Below are positions 42,383-56,300 of a DNA stretch of 64,000 bases, piece by piece. Under the pieces are notes generated by a model, which had not been told where the DNA came from, did no database searches, and was given only the letters and a program-made list of their open reading frames with translations. Numbering within the stretch: the stretch's first letter is position 1; every line of letters starts with the position of its first letter. The translations under genes and the position numbers were made by a program. The stretch comes from Zygnema cylindricum. Taxonomy: Eukaryota; Streptophyta; Zygnematophyceae; Zygnematales; Zygnemataceae. The stretch is taken from positions 1 through 64,000 of the forward strand of contig JBBHKE010000185.1 of the NCBI GenBank assembly GCA_037447655.1. Reading direction: 5' to 3'.

Positions 42383-45300
42383 ATGCTTCTCATTTACACG
42401 TGTGGACTTTTGACTTGGCTGGTTGGCTGTCTCCTTCTCTTGCTGCCAGCTGTCACCGGGGATCCGATTGTGTCATGGCAATGTGAGCTTTTCACTTTTT
42501 CATGCAAAAGAAAAGGAGAAAATAAAACTGTTTTTGGAAAAGGATGTGGAAGGTTTTCTAGGTTTTTGGGGTTAAGTGGCAGGAAAATGTGGCTTTCTAT
42601 TCTATTAGGAAGAATTTAATTTGCGCATTGTCTTTACGGGATACATCTGATTTTTTTCTATTTTTTAGTAGTCTGCTGTTTCTTCATTTGATGCCATTTT
42701 TGTTAACTTGCTTTGTTAAATCAATGTGAATTCTGGTTTCTAAGTTTTACATTTGTTACAAATTATTTTTGTTTTTTAGGGTTCAATCCGACGTGATGTA
42801 ACTGTATGTTTTCCATTTAATTCTATCCTAATTCTTTTAGGTGGATGTATGCATATTTTTTTTTTCCCATCAAAGTACAACTTATATTACCCTTAGCGTT
42901 AATGTCCTTTCTGACCGTTAAACTCATTTTCTCCGTGCTCCATTGTGAGCACCCCAACGCTCTATTGGTGGTATCCGAATGAAAATCGGACACGTGTGCA
43001 AAAGAAAACTTAATTTAAGGGGCAAAAGAGAAATTAACGTGATAGCGGTACAACTGTAACACACGTCGAAAAAAAAAATAAAAAAAAATCTTTCCATTTT
43101 CTTTTCTTTCTTTTTTTGATTTTGTAGAGAGAATGTCTTTCAATTTTTTGCTGTATACTACTGTTATCATTGAGAAGGAGGTTTGAAGAGTCTAGGAATT
43201 CCCCTCAACGTACTTCTATTATCAATCAATTTTTACGATTTCATGTGACAATTAAAACAAAAAATCATTTTAGGATATGCAATCTTAGAGTTCCATTATG
43301 TAGGGTTGAGGGGAAACTCTGTAACATTTGTCATCCACATCATAAATATTGTGATCTCATCGTACATTTGTTGTTTTCAATGTTTTGGTCTACTTCAGTG
43401 CAATGCTTGTGGATGAGTCGCGGTTATTCGCTTATTCTCATGAACGTTCCATATTGCAATGTCTTCTTCATTAGAAAATTCTTGTGCTGTTTTGTTCAAC
43501 GCTTAAGTAAAACCCTTATTCATTGGAACTTCCATGAGCATCTTTTAACCCTAAAAAAGCCTACTTGTAAAGCGTCCATAAAGAATTCTATCGCTTGTGC
43601 AGTACCTGCAATGTTGGAGTTCAAAAAGGCCAATTTGAGGCTGGACAAAAATCTTTTCCGTACGTGGAGACCAGAAAAAGACTGCTATGATTGGTTGTAT
43701 GTTCGCTGCACAGGTGGCCAGGTTGTGGCGATTGAATTGAGGTAATCTCTTTTTATACTTGAACTTTTACCTTTTTTTTTTGACTCTCTGACATTTTTGT
43801 TTTTTTTTTGTTATTTTCCGTGATCTGAGCTTGCATTATGTGTATTAGAAAGTTCACTCCCTGAATAAGGTTAAAATTGTCAACGTCTAGCGTTTATTTT
43901 CTTTTGCATTCCTTCGAATATATTTTTTTATTTTCAATTAGCAACGTTTTTTGCAAACATAGTTTTTATTCTTTTTAACACAGGGCCAAACCAGAAAGGT
44001 TGTTTACCAAAGTTTTGATTTATTTCGAAACGCTCGACTCCATTGGGTCATGAAACGCTCGTTTCGGGGCATATAACGCCATTTTGACGTGATGACCCGT
44101 TTCGTGGGTCACTTGGAGGACCCGGGTCATAATTTTGGCCATTTACAATATTTCGCGTGGCCATTACAAACAGAATAAAACTAGTAGAAGAAAGACAAAA
44201 GTATGATAAAAACACTCGTTGTTTTACACGTCACAATATGTTTTGGGATCAGCACCCAGATTGGACAATTCAATTTCCTTTTTGCGGTAGTTTTAAAAGT
44301 TTTTCTGAGTTTTCACAGGAAATTTTAGTATATGTTGTTCTTTTTTCCATAGATTACAAGTAAAATAACATAACAGGCTTATGGGACATTGAGCTTTTCA
44401 AAATGATTGTTTTATGACCCAAAAACCAGCGCTTTATGACCCAAAAACCAGCGCTTTATGACCCAGTGGAGCCGAGACCCAAATTTAGAATTTTCACCAT
44501 GAACGATGTCATCCTTCAAAATTGCACAGTGAAATTCGCGAATATATTCAGCGTGCACGAGACATTTTTGACTTTTGACGATGTGTTTATACATGTGCTA
44601 TGTTTGGTACTCATGTAAGACTAAATCACAAACAGATAAGAAAATCCCATGCTTTACAGAATTAAGATTTTGAGTATGTTATCAAAGTGAGACATGCAAT
44701 GGATTAAATTTTACGTTTTTTTTTGACAGTCAGAAGCTTCCGAATGTACGGATGACACCCGGTCTTGGAAGCATTACCAGTTTGCAAGTCTTGTGAGTAG
44801 TCACCAAGAAACGTCTCCTATTTATACACTTCATTGTTTGGATTATTTGTACAATAGGAGGTGATTTGTACATATTATTTGCTATTGACCCAATGTTTTC
44901 GTTTCATCTCTGTTAAAACAAATGTGCGAGGTCCAACGTAAGTTCACATATTGTTTGCATGAATTCCAATGAATTTTGGTGGCCAAACAGGTTTTTCGCA
45001 AAGCTGGTTTATCTTTTAGTTATTGAAAAGCATAATTTTCATTAGATCTGTGATACTGTTTTTTTCAATGGATGGAATTCAGAGATTTGAGCTATAACTC
45101 CATGATTGGCCGTATACCACCGAGCTTTGGCAACCTTGTGAATCTTTCCACTCTGTAAGTTGATATTCATGGAAATACATATTGTTCGATGCATTGTTCT
45201 GGATGCATTAAAACGTAAAATGTTGGTGAAAATCATATGGTAGGGTTGATAGTGATAGAAATTGGTTAACTTGCTGAAGAGAAATCAGAAAATGTTTTTA

Positions 45301-48300
45301 GGCATGCATCTTTATATATTTGGAAGCTTGATTTTTCAGGAAACTGAGAAGAAATAGGCTCACTGGACCCATTCCGTCAGAACTTGGGAACCTCGTTAAC
45401 GCTGAGTTTATGTAAGTATTGAAAAAACCACCTTTGGAGTAAACCTAACGGGTGGGATTGAGAAAAGGCTACTATCTTAGGAATCTTTTACGGATGTAAT
45501 GAAAAGTTTTAGAGCATTTAGCGGTGGTTTTACATAGCAGGCAGCTCGCACGGCACATAATTGTGACAAAATCATGTGTAATGCATAAAAAGATGTTAAG
45601 ATTTACCGATGTTATAAGACCGTTATACAGTGAAATGTTGTTTTGAACAAATTTTACAGAGTAAAAGTATCAAATAGAAAAAAACGAAAGGAAAACAAAA
45701 CACAGGATAAATTCAGATGTCTTCTATGATTACTTGTAAATGCTGGGCCTTGATCATTACAAAGAAAGAAATTCGAAAGTGAATGTGCCTATGAATAATT
45801 CTGGTGTTTACGTAACTCATCATGCTTCAGGTGATCAATCAAGAAAACCAACAAACTCGTCTATTCACAAGAAAGGACAAAGGATGCTTTATGAATGCAT
45901 CGTATTTTGATCCTATTTATTTACTCCTACATTTGGTTGTTTAACGAACAGCTTTTCCAGTGTTTGATGAGTTTTCGTTTTTGTTTTTGATGAAACTTGC
46001 TTTGGTGTTCGATGAGCAATTTCGTGGGCAGTGATATTGGTGAAAACAAAATCACAGGAATTCCTCTCGAATTTCGGTCGACGCCTTTCTAAACTAAAGA
46101 CTTTGTAAGCTTTTGCCATTATAAGCATATCACATGCTAATGTTACTCGGTTGTTTTATCAATACTAAAGCTGGAAATGACCTAAAATGTGTGAGAACCT
46201 ATGAAATCGATTCACAACTGAACATATAGTAACTTTTTCTATGACTTCAATAGTACGCATGAAAAATACAAAGAGGATTATTTTTGAAAATCATGGAATA
46301 TATGCTTCAAAGCCGTCGAAAACATATTTTTGTTGTGACGTATCTGGTTTTACACTGCGGCATGAAAACCTGCGAAACAATAACTGTTTTTTTTCATTTC
46401 TGTTTTCTTAAATATCATTGATAATTCGTTTTTTTTGGGGAGGTTTTTTGCTTGTATCCAAAAGGTTGAAAAGATGTCTAAAATCGTATTTGTCCGTGAT
46501 ATTTTCTCTATTTATCACAATGCTAATAATTTTTGGGGTATTCAATAATGGGATTTTGTATCATTACACTGTCCATTATCACGAAAAAAATATCAATGCA
46601 GAAGTTCTATAATTTGTCCTCTATTACCTCACCAAATTTTGGAGTTACCCCACAGGAAGCGGCCAAACTACACTCGTACCTAGCTGGTTTTAGAACCTCA
46701 AAAATAGGTTTGTGAATTCTAGCTTTAGTGCTTACGGGGCATTTTATTGTTGTAATCTCTGTAATTTGTCCACTATTTTTTTCTCGTAGGTGGCTCGATT
46801 GGAATAGGATTACCGAAATTCCTGAATCCCTTGGAAATGCCACAGCACTTGAATCATTGTAAGTACCTTCGGAGCTTAGGGGAAAACTGCTAAATTGAAC
46901 AAATGAAATTACGTTACTTTAACTGGTTATAAATAATTATTTTGGAAAAAAATAATTTGACATTGGAGATTTGGAGAGAAAAACCATTGTTTAAATGAAA
47001 CTGTAACACCTCCTTTGATGCAAAGCTTAGCTTTTTTTTGCTATTAAGATGGGAACTTCCAAAAGAAAAAACTTCTAAAATCCGATTTTTTGAAGGGATT
47101 ATTTTGTTTGTTAAAAGCTGAGAGTTGTTGCATCTAATCTTTTTTTGTACGCACTCCACAAAAATAAATCCTACTCATGTAATTTTGGAGTTGGAAAGTC
47201 TATTGTCCGTTTTTCGGTATTCAAACCGAAAAACCTAACCAATGCATTATCCAGGAGAAAGCAGACCGAGCCGCGAACGACTGTGAAACTAAAGTTGTAT
47301 TTCTGTGCTGTTCAGGGGTCTCGGATATAATTTAATCACGGGACCTATCCCTTCGTTAATTGGAAAGCTTACCTCTCTCACCGAAATGTACGTTTACTTA
47401 AAAAATGCCTTCTTTTCAATGACGATAAAAGAAGAAACATGAAATAATGTTATGAATTAGCATCATCTTCTACTTCTTTTTCCTCTATCTTCTACTTAGC
47501 TTTAACGAAATATTAGTATTTAGTGATTTTACTTTTGATATTGTGTTAAGGTAATGCATGTCAATGTTAGTTTAGCCCCCCAAAAAAGTATTCTGAACAC
47601 TCGGCAAATGCAACTTTTGCTGGTAAAACGTTATTATTTATGATTTTCATACTAAGGTCGGACATTTTACCACATTATTTTACCCATTACTAGTGTTAAG
47701 CTGTACAAATGAAAAACACCTAGGAAAATGCCCTGATTTTTCATTTTGCGTTTTCTTTGTATGTGTTTTAGGAATTTAGAATCCAACGGACTGAAGGGAC
47801 CAATACCTTCGTCGATCGGAAACCTCACTAACCTCCAAAGATTGTAAGTTCAAATAATTTATTAATTTTTTATTTTGTTTGGATGCCCGTTATGGTCTCA
47901 AAAACCGTTATGGGTAAATATATGCATATCCAAAAATAACTTTTGTCTTTCTTTGTGGTCAATGATTAAGTTATTTTTTCTTTTATGTCTGAACTTGCAC
48001 CCTATCTTGTTTTTGGACAGGTATGGGGAGGAAATCCTTTTTAAACCACTGCGCTGTCCTTGTTTGAACATAATGTATTTCAAACCATGCATGGATTTTT
48101 CTTTGGATTATCCGGTTTTTTGCATTTAAACAGTAATAATGATCATGAGTAGTAAATAGGAAGATTCCAACACCACATTTCTTCATAACTGTCTTTCAAC
48201 ACCATGTTCTGCATTTTTGCAGGTGGCTTCTAAACAATAACTTGGACGGAACACTGCCAGTCACATTTGGGAACATGGTTAATCTAAGGAGGTTGTAAGT

Positions 48301-51300
48301 GTTTCTTAAACTGCCCAATATCCATAAGCTTACGCACTAGTTACCCGATATGGAGGAACCATTCCTCTCAAAAGATGCTCGAACTAGAGTTTTGAATCTA
48401 ATCGTGATGAGCTAAGTGCTTAATTTCTTACTCCAAAACACGTTGACTTTCCCTAATAACATTATTCTCAACGTTCAGCATGTTTCTTTTTTGAAGTTTG
48501 GTCGTATTCATTTACTACATTTAAGAAAAGTTTTGGCCATCTGAACACTCTATCACATGCTGTATAGAGATTATAAAATGTGCAGTAAATTTTCTCCATC
48601 ACTCTGTCACCAACTTTACATGCATTCAAAACTTAGTTATTAGGATTTGTCTACTCTCTCGAGCTATCCTCTAATAAGCAATGGAGAATATTTCCTCCCT
48701 TTGGGTTGACGAGAGGGGAGTACGGCCTATTTCCCTTTATTAGTTTGGAGTTTTTTCTAGGAGCTCTAACATATTGGAAAACCGGTCAATGGAGAAACTT
48801 GCTTTGAGTAGTCTCTCCTGGCTCCATTCTCCTTGGCACCCTAAAAAAGACCCTCCAAAAGTTTTGTAAAGCCAAGTCAAGAAGGCCATAAAAAAGCAAT
48901 TAAAATATTATATCCAGACACCATCCGACTTATACCCATGTTTGTAGGCACTCCAAAGCGTTTTGATTTAACTACCATTATGACTTTTTTACAGGTATCT
49001 TCAAAATAACTGCTTAACCGGAGGACTTCCCGAGACCATGGGAAATCTTGTTAATTTGGAAACTTTGTAAGATTCTTTGCCGGATGGCACTTTCCGTTTT
49101 AATGTCAAAAGACATCTTTTGTACTCAAAGCAGCATTGCTTGGTTTATCGCCTTTTCTTTTGATTAGAATTGAACTTTGATTCAAATAAATAGTTCAAAC
49201 CGAAGAAGTTAGCAGGGTGTTAACAACATTTGGAAATTTCCGCTATTTGCAGGTGGCTCCAAAATAATTGTTTTGATGGTACATTATCATCTACATTTGG
49301 AAGCATGACCAACTTAAGGGACTTGTAAGCAATTTATACTGTCTCCTAGCTCTACGCAACACTTTTTGAAGCGTAAGATGTTATGCAACTTAACAGTCAA
49401 TTAAACGTAGTGAAAGATAAGCTTCTCCACGTGATGTTTTGGTCCAACATCTATGCCGTAAATATAAATCCTTAACTTTGATTTCTGTACATGATGTAAA
49501 GAAGTAAACGTCAAAATTTAATTGTATAGAACAAGTACACTTTTGCTGCCTTTTTTTCACAACAGAAGGGGATAAAACGAAAGAAGATATTTTCTTGGAT
49601 AAACTTACATATCTTGGCAAAAAGACTGTGGAAGAACTTTGCATTATACAAAGAATAAACTAATAAAAAAATAGTAGAAGAAACTACAGAAGATAAGCAA
49701 TAATTCGGCATAGTTTTTATGTTTTTATTTTTTTTCCATCTGTGACCAAAAAGAATCATAAAAGAAAAAGCGACAGAAAAAAAAGGAAAAACCTAGCTAC
49801 ACAATAAAATCAAATTTGTATTTCTGGATTTTTTAGATATTTTGGATTGTTTTTGGACGTTTCTATGACCAAAACACGCATCGACATGTGGACCCAAGAA
49901 ACAACTGTTAGTCCCATTTTGAGGGTCGCATCATTGGATATAAATTCATCCAATCGCCAATGTTTAGAGCAAGCGAACTTTGTCGCATGCTTTTAATTTT
50001 TAGCTACCAGATGCAATAAAAATTGTATTTTTGCGATTTTCTTTCTGTCTGCACAATCGCAAATGTCATAATCAACTATCGTGTCATTGTGTACAAAAGG
50101 TGACAGTTGCCAGAACTTGTGTTTGTTCACCTGTTCTCATTATAATTCAGAGGGTTGCAAATTTTTTGTTGACTAATTGTTGTTTGGTGATTCTGTAGGG
50201 AACGGTAAGGGACGTCTAAACAAACTCAATAATGGTTCACATGATAAATTCCCCAAAAAAGCATTCAGATACTTATAAACTTTTGCAAACAGTACCAAAA
50301 ATAAAATTTTCATAACCATAAATGTCCCCTTTCAAAGTAATCAATATGAGACTTAGACTTAAATTCTTAATTTGTGTATATAAATCTTCAACGTCTCTTT
50401 GCAATTGATGAGGAAATGTGCATCACAGGGATCTTCGAAACAACTATTTTACGGGTTTCATCCCGAAAGACATCGGAAATCTTGTCCAACTGACTTCCTT
50501 GTAAGTTAAACGCCTTTGACACACATACCAATTTCTGGTTATATAATTAGCATTAATCACAAAAGTTGAATTTTGTTGCTATACATAGTATTTTTATGTG
50601 AAATTCTTCACTCATGACTTGATCAACCAACCTAAATTGTCCAGTTCTTTCTGTTGTCAGAATAATTGAATATCCCAACAACCTTACGGGAAGCATACCG
50701 CCATCCATCGGTAACCTTCAATCACTTTCCATACTGTAAGTCAACCGAGTGGTTCTATGATTGCTAATATAATATATGCAAAATGATTCAAAGTGATTTT
50801 CCAAAGATATTACAAAAATGAAGTAAGCCATTTTTGCTTCCCTCTCATTGTAATTTCATTCGTTGTATTCCTCTTTTTTGTATTCATATCTAAAGCTACA
50901 CTGCCTATTGCTAACAGTGTAAACGAGTCATTACTGTAAGTACAGAATTAAAATGTGTATTCCAATTTAGTGTAGACAGAGATGTGGCAGATTTGAGTCC
51001 AATCCCGTAAATAATGGTATACCACTAAGCTGTGAATGTTCGTCAAAACAATTGTGACCGAATTAGTGCCATTATGATTAACACTAATCCGCCAACCGTC
51101 ACACATGGCGCCTATCGACTCAGATGACATCGGTGACGTGGTCAGTCGTGGAGACCTTAAAAACAAATCAGAAAACTACGAGTTTCGTGGCGTCTAGCAG
51201 CTAAGACCAAGACGAACACAAATCTAATCGCCTTGAATGAGTAATTTTGGGACGGTGTTGTGTTCCGTGGTGCGAACGGAAAAATGTGAAAACATGCTTT

Positions 51301-52276
51301 TTTTGGGTCCATTGTCATGGATTGGCGTCAATGTGTCTTTGATATAACAACGCCCGTAGCGATTGAAAATGTTCAATTTCTGTTTTGTTGTGTAGCTGGC
51401 AAGATCCCCTTCATAAAGAGATTTGTTTCGAATGAAGCAAACTTATTTTGATGGAGATATGTTTTCCGATGTGTACGGTTGTCCAGGACAACTGTGTTCA
51501 AGTCAAACCCCAAATTCGCCAGAAGTAAATTCAAGAAAAACTGAACCTTCAGCTAATTAATGAACGAACTCTAATTTCATGGATCAAACGATAATATATC
51601 TAAGGTTTTTCTTTAGTTTTTATACTTTCATTTAACAGTAGAGTTGGCATAATACTCCTAGTTCTGATTTTGTGACGTTCTGAACTTCTTTATTGGTAAC
51701 TTGTTTTCACAATCAATGTGAAAAACCTAAACAGGCAAACAAGCCAATTTTTCTAACATCCAAAGCCAATTTTTCCATAATTGTTGGATATTCTGAAATT
51801 GAAATTGTTCCAAAATTCTATCAAACTCTTCTATTGTGTTTTTGAAGGTCTTTGTACGGCATGTCGTTGAGGGGAAGAATTCCATCAAGTATTGGCAACC
51901 TTCTAAACCTTCGTGAATTGTAAGTTCAACTTATTTTTTTAATGTGGATCATTATTTATTTCGTTTAGGCACAAAGGAAAAGTATGTAGGTTGCATTTAA
52001 AAAAAAATGCAAAACAATAAAGGTGTCTTATAAACATTGATGTTAAATTAACAATATTGGATAAAATGGATTTGATGACATACAAGTGATATAAAAGTAC
52101 ATAATGACAGAAGCTTTTATGTTAAGAAAGTTTACCATAGTAAGATTTCCCCGATTGTTTAAATGGCTTTTAACATTGGTATACTTGTGGGATGCGTGTG
52201 ATAGGTACTTACATATCAACCAATTGTTTGGTCCAATTCCATCAAGCATTGGAAACTTAAATTATTTACAATATCT
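42383..52276 (+). CDS. LRR receptor-like ectodomain gene, 16 exons, 3' truncated
   Basis: Exon 1 (42383-42482) encodes a signal peptide: MLLIYTCGLL, a Leu-rich core and a small-residue cleavage zone. Exon 2 (43603-43741) encodes the LRR N-terminal cap with a Cys-Tyr-Asp-Trp...Cys pair (DCYDWLYVRC). Exon 3 (44730-44792) begins the repeats. Further exons are 45083-45154, 45340-45411, 46032-46104, 46790-46858, 47316-47387, 47772-47843, 48223-48294, 48995-49066, 49253-49324, 50429-50500, 50661-50735, 51848-51919 and 52205-52276. Each is one 24-residue plant LRR (LxLxxNxLxGxIPxxLGNLxxL) joined by phase-2 introns with GT/AG borders. The 46032 exon has one extra base. No transmembrane or kinase exon follows. 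Probably a cell-surface receptor ectodomain, truncated or decaying. Confidence 0.8.
44415..44465 (+). repeat. 22-bp tandem repeat in LRR gene intron
   Basis: Two copies of TGACCCAAAAACCAGCGCTT plus a third start lie in the intron between exons 2 and 3. The intron also repeats GGGTCAT/GACCC words near 44040-44130. Confidence 0.75.
46032..46104 (+). other. LRR exon with a one-base insertion
   Basis: This exon has a good acceptor (GGCAG) and donor (GTAAGC) and encodes GENKITGIPLE, then after a T run FGRRLSKLKTL in another frame. It is 73 bp where 72 is the rule. Removing one T of GAATTTCGG would restore a normal repeat. As read it puts a stop in the same exon. Confidence 0.75.
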
Positions 52277-53539
52277 GTGAGTTACTTTTTTTTCAATGTG
52301 ATCAAGCAAGACAATGAAGTGCGTTCATATCATGCTTTCTTTTCCATGTTTAAATAGAGCACTAAACTGCCCACTTATTGAGCTCAAGTCTACCCGACAG
52401 ATTGCATCGTACTTTTTGCATTACTCATGCTGATAGAATCCATAGGGTTGTGCTGTCTTCAAAAGATTGCCCTGATTTTGGTTTTTTACTTTGTTTTGAG
52501 AAACTTAACCGGATGTTATGTTTGTGAAAGCAATTGTAGACATATAGAAGCTAGAAGTTTTATTGGCCATAATGATGCAGTTAAGCGTAGAGACAAAACA
52601 TTAAACATGAGAGAGATTGTGAGAGTGATGCAACTGATTGGACAAGTCAAACCATTTTCCAAAGTTCAAACCAGATAGCGTTAATATTTTTTCACTCATG
52701 GACGTACAATCGAACATTATGACAATGTCACTTAAGAGACCTCGACCAATCTCAACTCCCAAAGTACTCTCCCACCGGAAAATACTAGATTGCCGCCCAA
52801 AAAGACCCCACCATATCCTAGTTTTTGCTACATTTCCGTACACACAACCGAACAAACATATCATGACAACTAATCCCTCCTAAGACCCATTAGAACCTAT
52901 GACTAATAATACATGCACTCGAGAACAAGCAACCACGCATTATTCTTGAATCAACGAGGAAACGGAGAGTTTTCTAAACTCAATACCCAACACAAAACCC
53001 ATCAATACGTACGAATGAACCACATGCTTTGACCGATACTCCAACAGAATCAATGTTCAACCAATGTAGCAATACAAAGGATCACACACCCAAAACCAAT
53101 TGAAACGTCAACTTCATTATACGCGAAATCTTATTTTAACAACTACACTCCCACGAGCAATATTTGCGCCTTACCCCTCAATGCTCCCCCTTCAGTCCAA
53201 ACAAACAAATAACCCTTGCCACACCAATTCGCACAAATTAGAATAAATAACAATCTTCAGCTAGTTGACTCATTTGGTCAACATATTGGTTCCAATGTCA
53301 TGTAGACCACCACTTCCACTGTGTTTCTTTGTTTGCAAAGAAACACTTAGTCGCGATATACTTGCCACGGTTTGTTGCATCCGTTTGGACAACTCCGCGA
53401 TAGAATGTTGGGTATAGCACCCAATGTCAACTCCCAACATTTCCAATAATCTGTAATAATCCAATAATCTGTAAGGATTAATTTTTCACTCAATGTTCAC
53501 CTTAAAATATTCATAATAGTGGAATAATTTACATTGGAT
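52277..53539. other. Region after the last LRR exon, no gene recognised
   Basis: No further 72-bp LRR exon, membrane segment or kinase sequence is seen. The phrase CCAATAATCTGTAA is duplicated at 53440-53475. The sequence grades into the LTR of a degraded copia element, whose arrival may have removed the 3' part of the LRR gene. Confidence 0.45.
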
Positions 53540-54009
53540 CACATTTCATCCCATTGAGATGACTTTGAGAGACTTTTCAAAAAGATAAACTCACATCAAG
53601 TGCAATGTCCTCTCTCGTCTCTTCACTACTCTTCTACTCTTCACATTCCTTTATTTGCTACTTCATAAAGCCATGGAGTTTCTTCAATACTACTACCAAC
53701 TATGGTGCGACACGTGTGGGCGTGCGCCACCAAAAAACCTCCATAATTATCCACTTGTGCATTGAGACAAAAATATTCTAATTTTGACTGACCGCCATTG
53801 CTACACGACAACCCAAACCGAAAGCACGGCACAATACTGAAGCATTACCCTACTAGTCTAGACTTATGGATGAACATTTCTAGAAGTGAATTAAAACGAC
53901 TTATAATACCCACCCGGACTAAGCAGCAAGTATTTTCACAAATTCGTATGTATGAGTACCGGCGCTCAAGCCGATTACGCGCCAATCCGTTTTTTCCAAT
54001 GAATTGTAA
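53540..54009 (-). repeat. Degenerate D-type 3' LTR
   Basis: On the minus strand it starts TTACAATTCATTGGAAAAAACG after the purine tract AATAAAGAGGGTGAG. This corresponds to TGTTAGGACATTGGTGGAATC after GAGAGGGGGAA in the complete element. The end is estimated from the 480-bp length of that LTR and is not directly visible. Confidence 0.5.
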
Positions 54010-54040
54010 CTCACCCTCTTTATTGGAGAATTGTCACCAT

Positions 54041-55500
54041 TTACGTCAACCCTAATTTGGGTCGCCCTCTCAAAAGCACATTGGAAGCCGCTACCTTTGA
54101 AAGCATATCAACAACTTCAAAAGTTGACACATTCTAAAATTCCACTTATTTTGCCGTTATTAGATCTTATATGAAATGCTATGGAATGGGTTATATGTTA
54201 AGTGCCCACATGAAAACGTGGAATAATTGCCATGGAACTCATGTTGTTAGTAAAAATCCTTAAACATCCAATTGGAAATCCAAGTTCGCCCAACATTTCT
54301 TTTATCAATACAAACGCTTTAGGTGTGTACGTGTTTTGCCTCTATTGAACTCAAAGCCACCGTTGGTATAAGACGTGATCTCCATGAGATCTCTGCCACA
54401 CTAAACACGAATGCGAATCCGGACGTGGATTTTCCCAAATTAAAATCGCCGCCCCAATCAGCATCGCAATATCCCACGTAGTCTATAGATTTATTTCTTG
54501 ATTTGAACATAAAGTCAATATCTATTGTGCCCACCAGAAAACGAAACATACGTTTCATGCTTACGTTTCACAACCTCTCAATGCAATTTCTTGGGCGTTT
54601 GACAGTACCGACTAACAATTGAAATGGCCGTGGATATGTTGGGTTACGGACCAAGACTTAGTTACATAAGACTCCCAATTATGTTGTGATAGAGCTTGTC
54701 GACCATAGTTTTTTCCTCAAAACCTTCAAAATTGACATAACGTGTCTGTATGCGATAGAAATCGGTTTTGCATCAAACATAAATAGTCGCGCCAAAACCT
54801 TCTTACAACATTATACCTGACTTAACTTTATGTTCCCATTCTCATGGCGTATCACCTCAATTCGTAAAATATATTTTACATCACAAAGATTTGTCACTTT
54901 AAATTGTTGATGTAGGTACATCTTCAATTCGCTCCGTATAAGTCTATCCAACGTCATGAAAAAATCATCAATGACCACTAAAAATTCAGTTTGATCGACT
55001 TCCGCATACACACTCGAAAAATAGTACGTGCAAAACCAGAGTCCTAAAAAACTTTGTGAAAACGTAGGTACCGGGTGTGTGGCGCCTGTTTCAATCCGTA
55101 AAGGGATTTGTGAAGGCGCCATACCGTACCTTTCCACGATGTCACACCTTTAGGTAGCTTCATGTACACCTCTTCGTGTAGATCTGTTTTCAAAAACGCC
55201 ATTTTTATGTCCATTTGATAAATATGTTTATTCCCTAAAGCGACAATCGCAACAATCTTCTTTAATGGATCAAACTTCACAACTGGAGTATAAGTCTCCT
55301 TGTAATCTACCACCTCTTTTGCTCAAAACCTCTACAGCCTAGCCTAGCGTTGTACTTCACTACTTCATGCGATGCACCGGTTTTAGTTTTGAAGATCCAC
55401 TTAGCATCAATCGCCTCTTTCTCTCTGGTAATGTTACCTCCAATGTCCGATTCTTCACAATTTACTTTCACTCCTTGTCTTATGATGACTTCCACTTCGA
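54041..55500 (-). pseudogene. D-type copia RT-RNase H relic
   Basis: RT blocks are AIDAKWIFKTKTGASHEV, VDYKETYTPVVKFD, MDIKMAFLKTDLHEEVYM, SLYGLKQAPHT and a damaged VVIDDFFMT in place of YVDDFIMT. RNase H blocks are YVGYCDADWGGDF, KSTSGFAF, VALSSIEAKH and, past a frame break, DMLSKVAASNVLLRGRPKLG. They match the complete element at 57841 block by block. Several stops and frame shifts occur. The RT N-terminus is replaced by gag sequence, so protease and integrase are missing. Confidence 0.82.
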
Positions 55501-56300
55501 TTGCCAATCACACAAATTTCCGACAATGCATTGATAAATCTGGTCCATTTGTCCTTGGCTGTGATCACTCTCCCATTGTTAACTAACTCCTCGACAATAA
55601 TATTGAAACGCTTCACTACATCATCAATTGCTTCATTCGATTTCATATTGAATTGGATGAAAGTGGAGAACGTATATTGCGTCTTGTTTTGCATTCCTTT
55701 TTTGAATTGGCACTCCAACGCCTTCTAACATCCGCGTGCGGTGTAGTGGGTGAGGAAGAGATTATCGATGGACACCAAACATGTTTGCATCAATCCAGTT
55801 ATGGCGGCTACTTTTCTTTTTCCAAAAACGTTGAGACCTCGTATCGTCAATCGACATTTTCTCCTCTCCATTCACTACTTCACAAACTCCTTTCAAAAAC
55901 AATTGATCTCGAACGCACTTAAAAGTGGGTAATTTGATTTTTTGGAGACAACAGACTTGCAAGGCGTGTGGAACATCGCCGCTCATTAACCATCTTCATC
56001 TAAATTAAAATCCCATCAAGCATATGTTTCCCTTTCTTATCTTTCTATTTCTTTGTCCCCTAATCTTCACCCTCGGAATCTCCTCCATCTAATTCGAGAT
56101 TTGGTTACGATGAGCTTGTTCATCAAACTTCTAATCAATGGCTTTAAACCTCTCATCTATTTGGCAAATGAAGTTCCTCTGATGCGGTTAGCAAGTGATC
56201 ATCGGATAACGAAGCTCTATCACCTCTATTTTGATCCAAAGGATTGGTGGGAATAATTGTGCCCATTGCTATATTGTGTGGTTCGAATTCCTCCTTTTTT
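55501..56300 (-). pseudogene. D-type copia gag relic
   Basis: The capsid blocks VNGEEKMSID, FSTFIQFNMKSNEAIDDV, VKRFNIIVEELVNNGRVI and FINALSEI are clear and parallel the gag at 58375 and 26549-28236. N-terminal sequence upstream of 55990 is poorly readable. After NALSEICVIGN the sequence switches to RT, so the zinc-knuckle region, protease and integrase are deleted. Bases 56301-56660 beyond it show nothing recognisable. Confidence 0.75.

Noticed and set aside
43170-43602. Long open frame upstream of the LRR cap exon
   Set aside because: It is open by chance in an intron. The exon begins at an AG acceptor at 43602, and the phase then agrees with the signal-peptide exon at 42383-42482.
50925-50952. 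Possible 18-bp microexon (TGTAAACGAGTCATTACT between AACAG and GTAAGT) in the LRR gene
   Set aside because: The phase fits, but it encodes no LRR residues, and the borders could be chance. RNA evidence would be needed.
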